Shown piece by piece: positions 47,472 through 59,900 of a stretch of DNA of 60,000 bases. Position numbers and translations under genes: made by a program. Within the stretch, counting starts at the first letter, position 1; each line of letters opens with the position of its first letter. A model generated the notes under the pieces. That model had not been told where the DNA came from and ran no database searches. It saw only the letters and a list, made by a program, of their open reading frames with translations. The stretch is from Nymphaea colorata. Lineage: Eukaryota; Streptophyta; Magnoliopsida; Nymphaeales; Nymphaeaceae. The DNA is taken from assembly GCF_008831285.2 (NCBI RefSeq), contig NC_045138.2:35395115-35455114 (forward strand). The letters are read 5' to 3'.

Positions 47472-49343
47472 TCAGGCAAACCAATGTGTTGCGCCCAGCT
47501 TCTGCAGCTCTGGTCCTCGGGAAAAGGAATCGAAGTCCATGGGCAATAACGCCGACCCACACTTGTAACGGGGATTGACATCCTGCTGGTTGTCGTCAAA
47601 GCCATGAGCAAACATCTTACACTGCTCCAACCCCATACTCATCCCACAACTTTGCTCATCGAAAACGTCAGCGAGCAGGGGATTGGGGCCTCCATTTCGA
47701 ACATCATGATTTCCCAGCGCTAGGTCTCTTGGAGCCTCATGGACATTTGGACGGCCCAGTATCTTCCTCTGCTGCTCATACAATGCGAAGAGATCGTTGA
47801 TTGATTTGTGCACATCCACCGGGACACCAACCCCTGTTAAAGGCCCTGGGTTGTGATCCATCATACTACGAACCCCCGGTGGAGTTGGGGACGGAGGCGC
47901 TGCCACCTGCATATTTGCCAGGTTTCTTGACGCATAGCCGGCCGTCCGGTTCGCGGTCACAGCAATAGACGGGTTTTGCTCCTGCTGCCGCTGCTTCCCT
48001 TCCGGAACCGGCAAGCAGAAAACAGGCTTCTCTTCTTGATTAGCCACCACGCCCGGCAGAGTGATTCCCTGAGGAAAGTTTGAGGGATAAAAGCAGTTGG
48101 ACCCATGGTTGCTTCTCGCGCTCTTGCTCGCGAAACCCATCGGGAAGTCGTGACAGGGGGACTCGGTATTGTCCCCAATGTATGCCTTGCCTTCCATCAT
48201 CAGCTGCTCCCCAGGGAACTTCCTCTTGCGGATGCAGTCGGAAGCAGTATCCCCGTTCATTGATGGAATAATCCTCTCTCCCGCGACGCCCGGGTGGAAG
48301 AGCTCCGGTTTGCACTCCAGAACTTCCATGTTTGCATCATCCTCATCATAGCCATCAACATCATACTCACAGCTTCCGTTGTACGTGATAGTCCCATTGC
48401 CGCTCAAGCATGACAGGGGAAGGCCGGCATCCGGGTTCATCTGGCGAGCGAGCAGCTCCTCATGGTTAACGACTGCCGACCACGTCGAACTCTCCTTGGC
48501 CGTCATCTTGTCCTGAAGGCACTTGGACTGCCGCACCAGCCTCCGTATCTTGTCGATGTCAGGGGAGATGTGCTTGATCACGGCGGTAAGCACGCTCACC
48601 TTCCATGCCTTCTTCAGATCGTGAGGCTTCTTGTATGGAGGGGGGCCCTGGTCCTTTGGGAGCCCCAATTGAGGCCACCAATCCTCGTTGCCCGTTGGCC
48701 ACCACGGGGGAGCTACACCTTTCTCGAGAGGGAAACGCCTCTGAGGAGGCTCGCAGTGCTGCATGAGGGCCGATAATAGAGACCCCAAGGTTGTGTCTTG
48801 AAGTTCTTGAAGCGTCTGCGGCGTCGAAATCATGCCTGAATTCTCCTCCATGCTACCAGGAATGGCGTTTTCCGCCTGAAACTTGGCGATTGCAGCAGGA
48901 CCGTTGCGATCGAACCGCACCTTCTCCTTCCACCAGGCACGAAGATTATCGGAGGCGCCGCTGACGGGCTTGCCCTTCTCAGGGATGATTCCGTAGACGA
49001 AGCCCTGGGCTTTGCAAACCTCCATCATCTTAAGCATGTACTTGAGAATCCCATCCTGAGCCCTGGACATCTTCTTTCGTCGGGCCTGCTCTTGCGATTG
49101 CCTCTGCTTGGCGATGTCGCCGCTCTCTTTGGCCTTGTTTTGCTCCTTGAGCCGTCTCAACCTGATGCGGTCCCTCCACATCCTGCGCTCGAGCTCATCG
49201 ACATCAATCTCCTCCTCGCTTTCATCATCATCCTGCAGGATCTCCCCTTCATTCGCAATTGTCTGATCGCACGCCGAGTGCGGGAGGGGGACAGACGGGA
49301 GCCCTAAACTCGCCGTGAATCCCATTTCTTCATATATATTCAT
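47472..49343 (-). CDS. EIN3/EIL: EIN3/EIL-family ethylene-response transcription factor, copy 2 (623 aa)
   Basis: Tandem paralogue of 41527-43365, with the same strand, intronless coding region and domain order. The start is Met 49343 (MNIYEEMGF), aligned with copy 1. The frame to its left begins at 49430 but crosses the conserved leader acceptor near 49355. Between residues 47 and 300 only four residues differ from copy 1 (73 D/E, 155 Y/F, 164 C/S, 219 M/N), so DNA-binding specificity should be the same. The C-terminal half differs more, including about 11 extra residues before [14 protein letters not shown] (near [11 protein letters not shown]). The 3' UTR is related to copy 1 down to about 47140. 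Homology with copy 1 also extends through the start of the leader intron to about 49580 and then stops. Expression may therefore have diverged while binding did not. Confidence 0.97.
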   Translation of the reverse strand: MNIYEEMGFTASLGLPSVPLPHSACDQTIANEGEILQDDDESEEEIDVDELERRMWRDRIRLRRLKEQNKAKESGDIAKQRQSQEQARRKKMSRAQDGILKYMLKMMEVCKAQGFVYGIIPEKGKPVSGASDNLRAWWKEKVRFDRNGPAAIAKFQAENAIPGSMEENSGMISTPQTLQELQDTTLGSLLSALMQHCEPPQRRFPLEKGVAPPWWPTGNEDWWPQLGLPKDQGPPPYKKPHDLKKAWKVSVLTAVIKHISPDIDKIRRLVRQSKCLQDKMTAKESSTWSAVVNHEELLARQMNPDAGLPLSCLSGNGTITYNGSCEYDVDGYDEDDANMEVLECKPELFHPGVAGERIIPSMNGDTASDCIRKRKFPGEQLMMEGKAYIGDNTESPCHDFPMGFASKSARSNHGSNCFYPSNFPQGITLPGVVANQEEKPVFCLPVPEGKQRQQEQNPSIAVTANRTAGYASRNLANMQVAAPPSPTPPGVRSMMDHNPGPLTGVGVPVDVHKSINDLFALYEQQRKILGRPNVHEAPRDLALGNHDVRNGGPNPLLADVFDEQSCGMSMGLEQCKMFAHGFDDNQQDVNPRYKCGSALLPMDFDSFSRGPELQKLGATHWFA

Positions 49344-49584
49344 ATCTCGATTACCTTGAACCAACACGAAGAAACAATCGCGAGTCACAACATCAACATG
49401 AAGCATAAAACCTTCCTTTTTCCGGAACAAAACACAAACATCAAAGAAATCTGAAGGAAGAATCTGAAGAAATTCTTACTCCTTCGGGTCCAAAGTGAGG
49501 AACCAAAGTAGCAGTTGAGAGAAAGAGTAGTATGGTCACTAACAAGCTTACAATTAGTCGTCAACAGAAGGTTGTGAGGTGATT

Positions 49585-50282
49585 AACAGGGCCAACGGAG
49601 CCTTATCCTCAGCATGGGTGGCCAGAAAATTAAGGTATGCTCTACGGGTGGGGCCCACCTTTTTTTGCTATTCATTCATCTTTAGTTAGGAATGAGGATT
49701 CGTTTACTTCGAACAAGAAAGAACTCTCTGGGAGATTTTATAGGTGGCTTGAATCAACGGTTGGGTGGGTCTTCCTTCGAAAAATTCTACAACAATCGGT
49801 AACCTGTTTTGTGAAAATTTCTTCTTGGCTGGAAGACGGAAGCATCTGGCGCGTGCTTTACGCACCCAAACCTCCGGCAGAATACCTAATTCGAAAGCAT
49901 TTCTGGATTTGCTCTACCCGGGGATAAAATAAAGAGAAGGAAAAACTCAGGTGCCGTGATCGAAAATAAAGAATGACCCAACAATTCAAAGCGGCATCTT
50001 TTTGTAATGGAGAAACTTTATTAATAAAACGAACCACCGTCCGATTAGTGGACCTTTCTCTTGTGAAGGATCATTGATCATTTCCTAGCGAAACAAAATC
50101 AAAGACCAAAACGAATTACGGAGGAAGACGTCGTACACTATTCACTGGTGAACGTACAAGTCTTGAATAGGAATACCAAGTCTTGAAAGGCCATGTTTCA
50201 GCAAAGGTGGAATCCCAGATCCTCGGCTGTCAGGTGATCTCAGGTCGGAAGGGGCGAGGAAGGTGTTTCGATCTTTCTTTCG
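49585..50282. other. Unrelated sequence inserted at the 5' side of the second EIL gene
   Basis: Near 49585 the similarity to the first gene's leader intron ends. The following DNA has no counterpart at copy 1. The plus frame 49637-49927 (96 codons) is not recognised. A GTGGGGCCCACC palindrome-like site lies at 49647-49660. Confidence 0.45.
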
Positions 50283-50825
50283 CGCGGTGGAGAGAGAGAG
50301 AGAGAGAGAGGCAGAAAGTTTACCGGAGCGAGAACCTCTGCAAAGCGAAATACACACAGGGGGAGAGAGAGAGACGACAGAGGGTTTCGACCGCCGAAAC
50401 TCTCTGCCGGGTGAACGCTCCATGGACACGCTGTGGCCGCAAACAGAAAAAAAAAACACACACACACAACTCGACCGCCATGAGTGAGTGAGAGAGCAGC
50501 CAGCAAAATCCACAGAGAGAGAAAGAGACAGAGAATCGGGAGACGGTATAAACCAACGAAAGCCTCTGCTGGGAAAGCCCTCCATCTCCATGGCCGCCGC
50601 AGCGGCTGCATAAAAAACACACACACAAACAAAACACAGCTCCACAGAGGGTTTCGCTGGGCAAACCCCCTTCCGGTAAAACCCACAGAGAGAGAGAGGG
50701 AGAGAGCCGCAGAGGGCTAACCCTCTGCCGAGAAAACGCAACATGGCCACCGCAACCGCCGAAAACAAAAAAAAAAAACAAAGGGGAGGAAAACGCAACT
50801 CGACCGCCAGAGAGAGAGAGAGAAC
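50283..50825. repeat. GA/CT-rich minisatellite, about 4-5 diverged units of 100-130 bp
   Basis: Read on the minus strand, each unit runs roughly CTCATGGCGGTCGAGTTG, a GTGTGTGTTTTTT tract, a GCGGCC/GTCCATGGAG segment, CGGCAGAG, GGTTTCG...GAAACCCTCTG, then a CT run. Copies are imperfect and partly truncated. Long open frames on both strands across this region are by-products of the repeat. Confidence 0.75.
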
Positions 50826-50834
50826 TCACCATGA
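50826..50834 (-). promoter_or_regulatory. Candidate splice donor for a distal leader exon of the second EIL gene
   Basis: The minus strand has CTCATG|GTGAGTT, a near-consensus plant donor with the exon end at 50830, directly upstream of the minisatellite. Joined to the conserved acceptor near 49355 it would give a leader intron of about 1.5 kb that contains the whole minisatellite. No transcript evidence is available. Confidence 0.3.
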
Positions 50835-53805
50835 GAAAGAGAGACGGCCATCGGCGTCGAGCTGTGCTTCGGCACAGAGAGAGATGGGCTTCTTCAACGA
50901 ACGAAAGATGCTGTAAGTCGCACGTGATCGGTTCTTAGGAGGGAGGCCGTGAGACTCCGTATTTTAAAACCACCGATTTCAGAACCTGGATCTGAAATCA
51001 GCCCCGGAACCCAGACCCGGGGCAATCAAACATAACCAAAATGTTGTTGATTTGCAAAGTTATCACATCACGGATAAATATTTCAATGAAAAAAATTAAA
51101 TGTTTGCTATTCTTCTTGATATTTTTTTTTTTTAAAATTTTGCTCCTTTTGAATGTAAAAATAGTCAAAACTCCTGGAGGGCCTATTTAATAAGCTCCGT
51201 TTCTAATAAAAATAAAAGTTATCGGCGTTTCTCCGTTACTCAAAAATGGTGTAAGGCAGGCTGCGGGGAGATAGATAGGGCTCCCTTCTCTTTTGTTGCC
51301 AACAAATAAATGAAAAGAAATGCAAAAAAAAAACGGGGACAGAAGAAGCTGAGATCAACTGATTAGGTTGCTGCTAAACAAAAACTTCACTACCGGATTA
51401 AAGGCATATAGAGCGGGTCGAGTCTGAACTTCCAAAGCCAAACTCCGTGAAGAGCCCCAGCCATACCGTCGGAAGAGATGCCAAGTGCTCAGGTGGCCAT
51501 GACAAACTACCATCCCGTTCTACCGCCAAAACACACATACAGAAAAGGCTTTATTTTCAGAAAACCCACATTTTCACCAACATAACTACCACCCATTTAT
51601 CTAAAAAATTAATTAAAACCCAAAGGAGCGACAAGGCAAACAAACGAAGGAGTGGGGTCCCTTGCGAAAAGAGAAAAGAAAAAAATGCCGGCTGGAGAAA
51701 AATAAGTCGATCGATCGGTCGGTAAATGTTTTCGCAAGTGGGTAGTAGAAAGGAAATAGCAATTAATCCCGACAGTTTACAGTTAATTGAAGGGAGTTGG
51801 CGGGACCATCAGTGCAATACCTTTCTTTTTCCCATTTATTTATTTCCGCTCTTCCTTTCCTCGGCGTTGGTGGTCCCCGCCAAGACGAGGTGGGGGAGGG
51901 GCCCACCTCCCAATCGTTTCGTACGTACTGATGGCAGAGAATATCAGCCGTTGAATGGGCCGCAGGATTAATCTTCCTTCATCCAGGCCGTCCCTTCGAG
52001 CGGAGCACCCACTTGCGCAAATAATTCAGTAACTGGCTTTCCTCTTTTGCCCCGCCGTACCGACCCATGTGGCATCCCATTAAATTGACAGTCAGATTCT
52101 GTCGTGCCCCTGCCGGCCATCCCGGACCCGGGTATGGCTACTCCGCATTTGGATCAAAACCGCTTCGTCTTCGTGACATCAGATGAGATCAGCCCCCAGA
52201 TGGCTTACATTTGAAATCCGCCATTAATTTTATTGTCAAACATGTTCGAGAGAAGAGAAGGTTCAAGTCCTCCTTTCGACGTTTCTAGGAGGGCCTGGCC
52301 TGGCCGGACAATAGAGAAATCAGCTCACAACAACAACACATATGGTATGTTTTGGAAAATAACACAAGAGGCCTGGCCTGCAACACACAGCAAGCATGCA
52401 TCAATAATCCTAGTCTCCCAAAAAATAAAAAGAAAAGAAAGAGGCACCAAACCCCCCAATTTTAATTTTTAACTTGATGGATGGAGAATGCAAAAACAAG
52501 CGTTTCACTTCCAATCTGCATGGCGTAGTAATGTTTTTCATAAGCAACACGGCCAAAACTCTTTTGTATAATGCAACAAATTGAGGGCGATGGGCAGTAG
52601 TAGAGCTTCCTATTTTCCACCTTATGATGATCTTTCGTACTACATGGACTAAAATAAACGAAGAAAGACCTTCTCTTCTTCCTCTTGTCTTCGTTTAATA
52701 ATTTAACCCAAAAGAAAAAGAAAACAAATACTTGGGGTTTACTAAATGAAACTCATTATCATGTTCCATTTTTAGTTTATTCTACACACCACACCACCCA
52801 GCCCAGCTTGTAAGGGGACCGTCAACAGATTTCACAAAATCTCAGCGCACACTACTCTTTTCGAAATATACGATTCTTTTCCAATTCGCAAAAGACGTAG
52901 AACGACTTCGCCCTCCAGAGTGCAGATTGCCCGAGGAAAATAGGTTTAAGCTTTTTTCTTTTTCTTTTTTTCCTACTGAAAATGGATGGTGTTCAAACTT
53001 TACATCTCTCTCTCTCTCACATCTGGATTGCACTGCCGACATGGATGAACTATGACCTCACCCTCCTTTATTTCTTAATTAATAGGCCCCTCACCAATAA
53101 AGATTTTCATAATTTTGTTTTGGGAAATGTGAAACAAGTTAAGTTGAAGACACCGAATGAATCCCATCTCAACTTTTCCTTAAATCGATCCATCCATCTT
53201 CTGTTCATGACGATGACGAGGGAGACAAGCACATCAGAATTTGCATCGGCCGACCATCAGCCTGCGCCGTTACGCTCACCACATCCCCCTTAGGATTAGG
53301 AACCATTAAATTAATTTCTGCTTTCATCCTAAGCAATGTCTTCCTTACGAACCCCCGTCCATCAAATTTATGAATCATTGAAAACAAAGTGACGGCAGAA
53401 CCATAATTAGAGAAGTAAGTACGTCCAATAATTCAGGTTACCCGACTTAATTGCATTCACAATTAATTAATTGGGTATAACCTTTTCCTCCACCCAAATC
53501 TAGTGTCCGCCTTTTGAGTTTGATCATACCTATAAAAAATCTCTGTGAGTCGAATTACTAGCGAATCTAAGAGTACCGCCTATCTTCTTCTTTGAACCAA
53601 TTTCATTTCGGAGGCATCTTATTTTATTCTTTTCACTTTATTTTTTCAAAAAATAGTCTTTTAATATATTTTGTTACCAATTCACAACTCATATAATGTT
53701 CAGCTGAAAACATGCAGATGCCGAATACTGCTATGTTTACGCATCGGATCGAGGATGAGAAGAATCATCTTCATGCATCGACGAAAACAAAAATAATGGT
53801 TAATT
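50835..53805. other. No recognised gene
   Basis: 50970-51035 contains two adjacent inverted repeats, GATTTCAG/CTGAAATC and GCCCCGG/CCGGGGC, possibly the end of a transposon. The rest is intergenic, with short open frames only. Block 5 of unit delta would be expected here and was not seen. Confidence 0.4.
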
Positions 53806-53809
53806 AATT

Positions 53810-54150
53810 GGTTGGGCATGCAGCATGCTGTCCTTGCTTTTCCGAACGGCACCTCTGTCTCCCACAAATTTAAAATGAAGAAACAAGAGAGAGGTTGAGA
53901 CGATTAGTTTAATGGGAGGAGGTTCCATTAAACTAAACCCCTCGTATATACACTGTATCTTTTTCGTGTGCCGCCACAAATACAATCCTCCTCCGTTTTA
54001 TAATCGATCGTGCCGTTGGGGCGCGTGGCTGTAGCAAGTCATCGCTATTGAAAATTTGAGGGACTTTTTGTTTTTTTTTGTCTAAATTTTGATCCTCCTA
54101 CATATTCTTATTTTTGTAATACGAGAGCTGGTGTTAGGCGACACCAGCAA
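53810..54150 (+). repeat. Block 6, unit delta
   Basis: Partner of 36700-37040 with the same landmarks in the same order, including TAGTTTAATGGG, CAATCCTCCTCCG, TTTATAATCGATCG, GGCTGTAGCAAGT and TTAGGCGACA. Confidence 0.8.
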
Positions 54151-54309
54151 CTCATCGTCCCATAGATTCGATTCGTGATGGATGAAACGTCCACTACCTA
54201 CAGCATTTCGTAGAGAACGGTCTTCCTTTGTTTTATAATGTATGTGTTCAAAGAAAGTCGCACCCCTAGCTGATAAAATTCGAAGAACTTGGTCGCATAT
54301 CTTTCCTCT

Positions 54310-54530
54310 GATATTCTTCGTTTTTCCCCCAGGAGATGATCCAGGCGTTAGATTTCCTTTGAGTAAATAAAGTTCTTCTCAAGTAGCTGAACCAAGCTGA
54401 TGATGAAATGAAAAGAAGTTATAAGATCAGACATGGAGGATTCTGCAGATCTATCTGGGTTGCCGCCCGGGCATGAGTCATTTGATACACACCACCCTCC
54501 TCCTTACTCGATTTGAAACGTTCTACGAAC
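54310..54530 (+). repeat. Block 8, unit delta
   Basis: Partner of 46080-46330. The best-conserved core is AGGAGATGATCCAGGCGTTA followed by GATTTCCTTTGAGTAAA. Confidence 0.75.
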
Positions 54531-54534
54531 CAGG

Positions 54535-55250
54535 ACCCTCCGCAAGTGTCCCTCTAAAATTTTGCATCGAGTTTCGAGGATCAGCCTCATTTAATTTGTC
54601 CTCAAATTTAATGCAAAATCAGTCTTAAGATCACAAAGACACTTCTCAATGACATTCTGTTATCTCCGATACTACTCTATAATCGGGTAGCAGCCGTAAA
54701 TTTCAGCCTGCAGCTTTGCGTTCTCCCACTTATAGTTGCTTACAGATAAGGAGTAGCTTCTGGTTGAACTGGGACCGTCACAGTAGAGGCCGGATTCCTT
54801 TTCTTTGCATGAAACTTCTATGATCCATATATAATTTGCAAACGATAATTAAGCATAAGCACTTCGGTGGAGCATCTACAGCTATACATTGACCTGAGAA
54901 ATTGCGAGTGCTAATGAGAATGCAGCCCCAGTGAGTACGCACACGTCTATAAATGAATAATATCGCCTAAGGTTTTGTCCATAATGGAACAATTATTTTA
55001 TGGTATCATCACAAGGAGAAACCAATAATTTGGAAGCGCATCCGAACTTGCATGGCGGTTGAACTATTAAAGAACTCTAATGTGTTGACATTGAGGCGCA
55101 TAAAGAAATATACCAATCTATGTGCGAGAGTGAGCATGCATGTGTATAGGAAGAAGACAAGGAAAGTGGTGTGCTAAGTATGCAGACATTGTGGATGACT
55201 AAAATATTTTCTTCTCCAAACTTGCATGAGGTGGCGTTTGGCAAATCGAC
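54535..55250. other. No recognisable gene between blocks 8 and 7
   Basis: AT-rich DNA; short open frames only. Confidence 0.4.
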
Positions 55251-55254
55251 TGAT

Positions 55255-55450
55255 AAGGTTGGCCGTGTATCAAGGTCAAAAGATATTGTCCAAATAATGA
55301 ACCTTTCGCCAGTTTCACGCACATCATGATGTCAAAGCCGGGATAAGATTCTTCTGTCCCCTAATTGCATTCTTTTGCTACGGCACACATCATAACTCGG
55401 TCTCTAAATTTTGGTTTGTTTTTTCCATTAATGATGAGATCAACTGCATG
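55255..55450 (+). repeat. Block 7, unit delta
   Basis: Partner of 29755-29945. TTCGCCAGTTTC, CTGTCCCC and CATAACTCGG...AATTTTGGTT are the clearest shared words. Confidence 0.65.
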
Positions 55451-55454
55451 GCAG

Positions 55455-56915
55455 AGTACCAACTTTACATATTTTAATATATTGAACTCAGTACGATAAG
55501 TTTCTTCAATCACACACACACTCACTCACTCTCTCCTTCAAATCGGGGACAACTTGTCACTCGTTAGGCCATGTGATATAGCTTCCATTTTAGTGGCTCT
55601 CTCTCTCTCTCTCTCTCCCTCTTCAATTAGTCGCCAATCTCAAGTATACACACTTTGGATAACATAACCAATGGCGCAACCTATAACAAAACTTTATTTA
55701 ACAGCTTTATTACTTTAGTTATAAGTACATGCTACTTAGAAAATGGCCAAAGCGACGAAAAATAACAAAATAGTATCTTTAAGAAAAAATTGTACAGTTC
55801 CGTCCAGTCAACAAGCTTTTAGGTTTATGTAGAAATTTTACTGATATTTCTGATCAAGACAATGAGGAGGAGGATGAAAGCAGAGATGATACCAAACTAT
55901 GGAATTAAGACGGTGCGAGCAGACCATATGGCCGGTGCTCGGTCTCTAACCAAAGATTATTTCAGGCTTCAGGTTTTTTTGGGTGGACTAAAGGTCGATC
56001 GATGCAACAACCGGCAACTCTTGGCCGCAAATTAAGGTGGACATTGCATGCAACACCCACATATTTGGATTGCTAGGCGGTCGATCAATGGCCTCTTGTC
56101 TCGACCCCCTAAATTTTCAAAGCAACACCGGATTAAGCTTTTAACTATGTCCAAAAAAGAGCGTTTGACTAATTTCGTAGAGTAGAAAATCCACTCACCT
56201 AATTAATTTTGGAAGCCGCAAAACGCATGGGCCCAAACTTAATTTTTTGGACAATGGCACTGCCAAGAACTTGAGGGGGTTTAGATCTGCTTGCCTGTGG
56301 TGAATATAAATCGACGAAGTTGGTTATATATGTCGTTCATGTATATGAAATTTCATGTGTCATTTTAATAATGACAAAAAATGGTCATAATGAATACAAA
56401 AAAAAAACATTTTATTTCATAGATCTTTTGTTTTTGTTATCTCATAAACTTATCTCATACTTATGTTTACTGTTATCTCATACATTATTTCTTTCGTTAT
56501 CTCATAAACTTTTTTGTTATCTCATATTTGTTTGTTATTTCATTTTTTTTTTGTTATCAATGTACTAGTTACATGCACAAAAAGGCAGCGAATAAAACTC
56601 CAGATTGATGGACTTGTATTCCCCAGTCCTTGGTCTTGTGGTTACTCTTACCGGTGTTTGACATCAGTATGCACAGAAAAGAAACTCTTTTGGAAGTTTG
56701 CCTCAGGCGGAGGTGCACGTCCCCAGCATGCAGAAATGGAGCTTGACATGGAAATAGCTGTGAACCAGCATCCATTTTATTGGCTCTCTCTCTCTCTCCC
56801 TCTTGAACCGGTTCAGCTCAATCGCAAGGCCCACTGGTCCGATTTTCAAACTCGTTTCCACAAGTACACTACCCACCGCACCTTTCGGACAACGGCTGCT
56901 TGGGGGTTAGGCCTC
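55455..56915. other. No recognised gene; (CT)n and a GTTATCTCATA repeat
   Basis: A (CT)n run lies at about 55600-55618. At 56436-56545 the word TTATCTCATA recurs about five times at irregular spacing of 15-27 bases within T-rich DNA. Open frames here read as repeat translation. Confidence 0.45.
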
Positions 56916-56919
56916 CATC

Positions 56920-59900
56920 CTTTTATTTCAACAAAATAAGAGGTATATACAACAAAAATTGGTCCAGAAGGACCTCATCATCTATGATTGGTTTCTTTAA
57001 GGGGATCCCACATGTCATCTGTGGGATTCCATTTGGTATACATGCCATTGTCTGGAATGGACATCAAAAGGTTGGTGGCTTCAGCGAGAGGCCATCTCCT
57101 GCAAAAAACAATCCTATTGAGAAGACTGCTGAACATAGAGTTAGTGTCACTGTTGCGCCTGCCTGTTAGGGTACTGCGGAATTGCTGCTTCCAATTGCCA
57201 CTATTGGCCAGTATATAGATACGCCCTTGATTATCTTCTAAGTTAACCAGGTACCCGATGCATTCCATAAGTATCTCGATCTCCCACCATTCAGAAATGT
57301 TGCCAAACCAGCAAGCTAGACCGTGGCGAAACCGACCCACTGTATCTCTAATGAGGCCTGCGACCCCTTTTCTACCAGCCATAAACAGGGAGGTAATGCT
57401 GATTTCCACCCATGTATCTGCTCGGTTTGCTCCATTGCTCCATAAGATCCCTATGCATAACCAGTTTTGAGTTTTAACTCGTTGCGATATAGTCCACTGA
57501 TACGTCCACCAATGATCACAGCAGTGTGACCAAAAAATTTTGGTCACATTGCCTATAGGAATATCTCCTCTATGCTTAAACTGGTTGCGCGTTTTCCAAA
57601 TGAACCAAATCCCCAAATGGAAGCTATCTTTCCAGCATTTATCCAAAGTTTTGTCTTTGAAGCCTTGCTTGTGCAACCTGATGAGTCCTTGCTTTAAGAA
57701 TTGAGGGCTCCAATGCCATGGAGCAGTACGCCCAAACTTGCCATAGATGCAAGCCCAAATGGGTCTAGCACCCTTGCATTCAAAAAAAAGGTGTGAAATA
57801 TCTTCACTCGCTTGCTTGCAAACATAACACCTTGATTCTAGATGACGACCTTGCTTTTTCACTAACTCATCCGTTGGAAGACGGTCAGCACTGCCTAAGT
57901 ACACCACCCAGGCGGCCCTAGGGAGTCATCTTCCTTTCCACACTAGCATATTATCGATGGACTCATTGCCTTTCTTACGTATTCGTTGCCATATGTCGCG
58001 CCTAGTGATCTCCCCTTTATTATCATTCCTCCATGTAAGAACATCCGGTTGTTTCACCTGAATCGTAGGCAAAGAGGCAAGAATATTAAGACCGGTAAGG
58101 AAGCCTCTTATGTACTCCCCGTTTGTCTCAATGATCTCTTTGACTGAACACGGGATACAGTCTTGGACGAGATGAAGGTGAGATATGGGAATCTTGTCTA
58201 TCAGTCGATCAACCCCCCCCCCCCAATGATCTGTCCAGAATTTTGCCAATGCAACATTCCCTATTTTCCAAACGACTTGCTCTTTCACTTTGCTCCATGA
58301 CCGCAACGCCATGCGCCAAGCTCTGGACACCCTTTTTCCCCTCAAACTACTGTCGAGCAGTCCCTTGCGCTCACAGTATCGCCCTTTGACAAGGGTAGCC
58401 CAAGGGGAGGCCTGCTGCAACACTCGATAAACTAAAAAAGCCATGTTGGCCATATTAGTTTCCTTGATATCTTTGAGGCCAACGCCTCCCTCTAACTTAG
58501 GGAGACAGAGAGTTGACCAACTCATGTGATGGTAATTCTTACGGTCTGCCATATCTCCCCACAAAAAATCAGCTGTCATCTTGTTCAATTGTTTGCAAGT
58601 TGCCGCAGGAAGCTTAGCAACTAGGCTCCAATAGCTAGGCATTGCGGAAAGAACATGTTTGATTAAACACAGACGGCCTGCAAACGAGAGACATTTTTGT
58701 TTCCAAAGTGCAAGCTTTTGGGAGGACCGAAGGATTAGTTGCCTGCATTGCACCTCTGTCAAGGCATTCGTCTGAAGGGGAATACCAAGATAGGTGGTGG
58801 GGAGGGCCCCTTGACGCCAGCCCATTTCGTGCTCAATGCGATTTAACACTTGACTGTCCATATTGAATGGGAGGATTGTATTTTTGGCAGTATTCATAAT
58901 CAGGCCAGAGCAGGAGGCGAACTCATCTAGACACACTTTAAATGGCGTAAGTTTTGTAACCTCCCATTCATGAAGAAAATAATATCGTCTGCATAAAGCG
59001 TGAAAGAAGGGAAGGTAAGTTCAGCCCCCATAGGCGGGATTTTTATTTGCCGGTTATTGATTTGCGCTTGGATGCTACGAGTGAGCATCTCCATGACTGA
59101 GATAAACAGGTAGGGGGAGAGGGGGTCGCCTTGCCTAAGACATCTCTTATGTTCAAACCACCCCCCTTCCTTGCCATTGATGAGAAGTGCCGATTTGGCT
59201 GAGGTGACAATAGTCATGACTTTTTGAATCCATAATTCGTGAAAGCCTAGGTGGCAGAGGGCAGCCTTCAGGAAGTCCCAGTTGACTCTGTCATAAGCCT
59301 TGCTTAAGTCAATCTTTACACAAGCAGCTTGCTTCTTACTATTTTGAAAAACATGAACAATTTCCTGGCTGAGAAGAAAGCTGTCTTGGATGCATCTTCC
59401 CTGTAGGAAGGCACTTTGATTATTGGATATGATCCTATTGAGGATTGGCCGCATGCGCTGGACCATGATCCTGGTAATAAATTTCAGCGTGCTAGTACAG
59501 AGGGATATAGGCCGAAATTTGTCCAACTGCTTAGCTCCTTGCTCCTTGGGCAGCAAGATGATGTGAGTCCTGTTAATTGATTTAACCAGCTTGCCAGAAT
59601 AAAAAAACCCACTGATAGCCGCAGAAACGGCCTCCTTCACAATATTCCAATTGGACTGGAAGAAATTATTACCAAACCCATCTGGGCCCAGCGCTGAATC
59701 CTTATCTGCCTCCATTACTGGCCACTGAATTTCTTCTGTAGTGATAGGTTTCAATAGGTCAGCATTTTCCTCTAGAGACATAGTAGGGCCTGGGGCGAGA
59801 GAATGCGGTAGGCACCCATTACCCTGAACATTCGCTAAAAGATCGACAAAGAAGTCCGTGCAAGCTGAGAATATGTCAGGCATGTCTGTTAGGAGCTGAC

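Noticed and set aside
50142-50832. Long minus-strand frames (218, 148 and 170 codons) over the minisatellite
   Set aside because: They read Ser-Leu repeats from CT runs and are open in several frames at once, as expected for a repeat.
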